Shown here: piece by piece, positions 63,514-64,000 of the stretch | Layout of the letters: every line of letters begins with the position of its first letter | How positions within the stretch are numbered: position 1 is the first letter of the stretch | From: Pseudomonas putida | GTDB taxonomy: Bacteria; Pseudomonadota; Gammaproteobacteria; Pseudomonadales; Pseudomonadaceae | DNA length: 64,000 nucleotides | Reading direction: 5' to 3' | NCBI RefSeq assembly: GCF_016406145.1 | Contig: NZ_CP066306.1 | Coordinates: 4,960,001 to 5,024,000 of the forward strand | The notes under the pieces: model-generated | What the model was told of the DNA's origin: nothing | The model's input: the letters and a program-made list of their open reading frames with translations, nothing else | The model's database searches: none | Position numbers and translations under genes: made by a program

Positions 63514-64000
63514 GGCCTGGCAACCGGGTTGCGGATCGCCACACTCATGTCGTAACGCTGTTCGATGTCCAAATCAGGGTCGAACAAGGTCAGTTGCACA
63601 TCCACCCGCTGCCCTTCGGCGGTGTCGACACGTTCAACGCGCATTTCACGCACGTGGTCGACCAAGGGCTGAGAGCTGTTGCGCCGCATGAACCTCAGTG
63701 TGCTGCCGTGGAGTTGGTAGTGGTGACGGCTGATGGGAAATGCCAAGGGCAAGCTCGGGCTTTGAGCACGCGCCGCGTGCACCTGGGCCTCGCTAATACA
63801 ATCGGTGAGCAAGGTCCAGTCCGGAGCTCCGGGGTACCCAGGCGGCTCTGCCACTATCAGGCTCAGGCTTGCCGGGCCAACCTGCAAAGGCCGCGCAAAC
63901 GCATCTCGCGCAGACTGGTCCCTGAAGTCGTCAGGCTCCAGGCGCAGGCAACCGAACATGCCGGCCATACGGATATCCTGGGCCATGCGCAACAATGCCA
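63510..64000 (-). CDS. pilW: Type IV pilus assembly protein PilW-like, 3' part
   Basis: The frame is open at the window's end, so the N-terminus lies outside. What remains has LRMAQDIRMAGMFGCLRLEP, the conserved PilW helix after the membrane segment, and a C-terminal RLDVELTLRS-like strand region RVDVQLTLFDPDLDIEQRYDMSVAIRNP. Overlaps pilX by 4 bases. Confidence 0.85.
   Translation of the reverse strand, partial: ALLRMAQDIRMAGMFGCLRLEPDDFRDQSARDAFARPLQVGPASLSLIVAEPPGYPGAPDWTLLTDCISEAQVHAARAQSPSLPLAFPISRHHYQLHGSTLRFMRRNSSQPLVDHVREMRVERVDTAEGQRVDVQLTLFDPDLDIEQRYDMSVAIRNPVARP

Overview
The window looks like a chromosomal segment of a Pseudomonas of the P. putida group. Support: high-GC coding sequence, gene neighbourhoods typical of the genus (rplU-rpmA-obgE-proB beside ispB, morA-glyA, pilA/pilC-pilD-coaE-yacG, rluD-pgeF-clpB divergent from bamD), and two families of short palindromic repeats typical of this group scattered between genes (one built on GTAGGAGCGGCC...TCGCGAA, one on GCCGGCAAGCCGGC). 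No rRNA gene or CRISPR array was seen.

Layout. 1-24,000 is mainly core: the end of an SMC-like ATPase, creA/proB, obgE, rpmA, rplU, divergent ispB, a zinc-ribbon protein, a small gene behind a Fur-box-like site, fklB, small conserved proteins, a large Lon-like protease, DUF3015 and DUF4105 envelope proteins, a Gre-like factor, gdhA, ettA, the c-di-GMP protein morA and glyA. 24,000-33,100 is more variable: a BASS-type transporter, then a same-strand run MarR - LysR - Fe/2OG dioxygenase - acyl-adenylating enzyme - 'thermostable hemolysin' family protein - Bcr/CflA efflux pump. This run resembles a small biosynthesis-and-export cluster. It is divergent from an alpha/beta hydrolase and a CynX/NimT-type transporter. 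33,100-36,300 is repeat-rich. It has a C4-type antisense-RNA-like element upstream of two overlapping tiny ORFs, two further diverged copies, a pRiA4b ORF-3 family gene between duplicated segments, and an internally deleted IS256-type element.

36,318-47,654 is an inferred genomic island at the 3' end of tRNA-Thr(CGU). An 18-bp piece of the tRNA end is repeated at the far side, next to what appears to be the tRNA's displaced terminator. Cargo comprises a tyrosine integrase beside the tRNA, a serine recombinase, a frameshifted DUF3644-like gene, a zinc-finger membrane protein, and a regulated catabolic cluster. The cluster has a PcaC-like protein, OprD-type porin, cupin, AraC regulator, 3-hydroxyacid dehydrogenase, beta-keto-acid cleavage enzyme (BKACE) and an ACS-type MFS importer. 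I infer uptake of a carboxylate, oxidation of a 3-hydroxy acid to a 3-keto acid, and acetyl-CoA-dependent cleavage; the substrate is unknown.

47,700-64,000 returns to core genes: pilA divergent from pilC-pilD-coaE-yacG (no pilB between), a CbiM-like permease, DUF1780, DUF3094, ndh, a tRNA operon (Asn-Pro-Lys) with a clear promoter, clpB with a heat-shock-type promoter, pgeF, rluD, bamD, thiO, and the end of a minor-pilin cluster (pilW-pilX-pilE) cut by the window edge.

Most promising for follow-up: the C4-like RNA with its matching target over a ribosome binding site, the island's BKACE cluster, and the dioxygenase/adenylase/hemolysin-family cluster.
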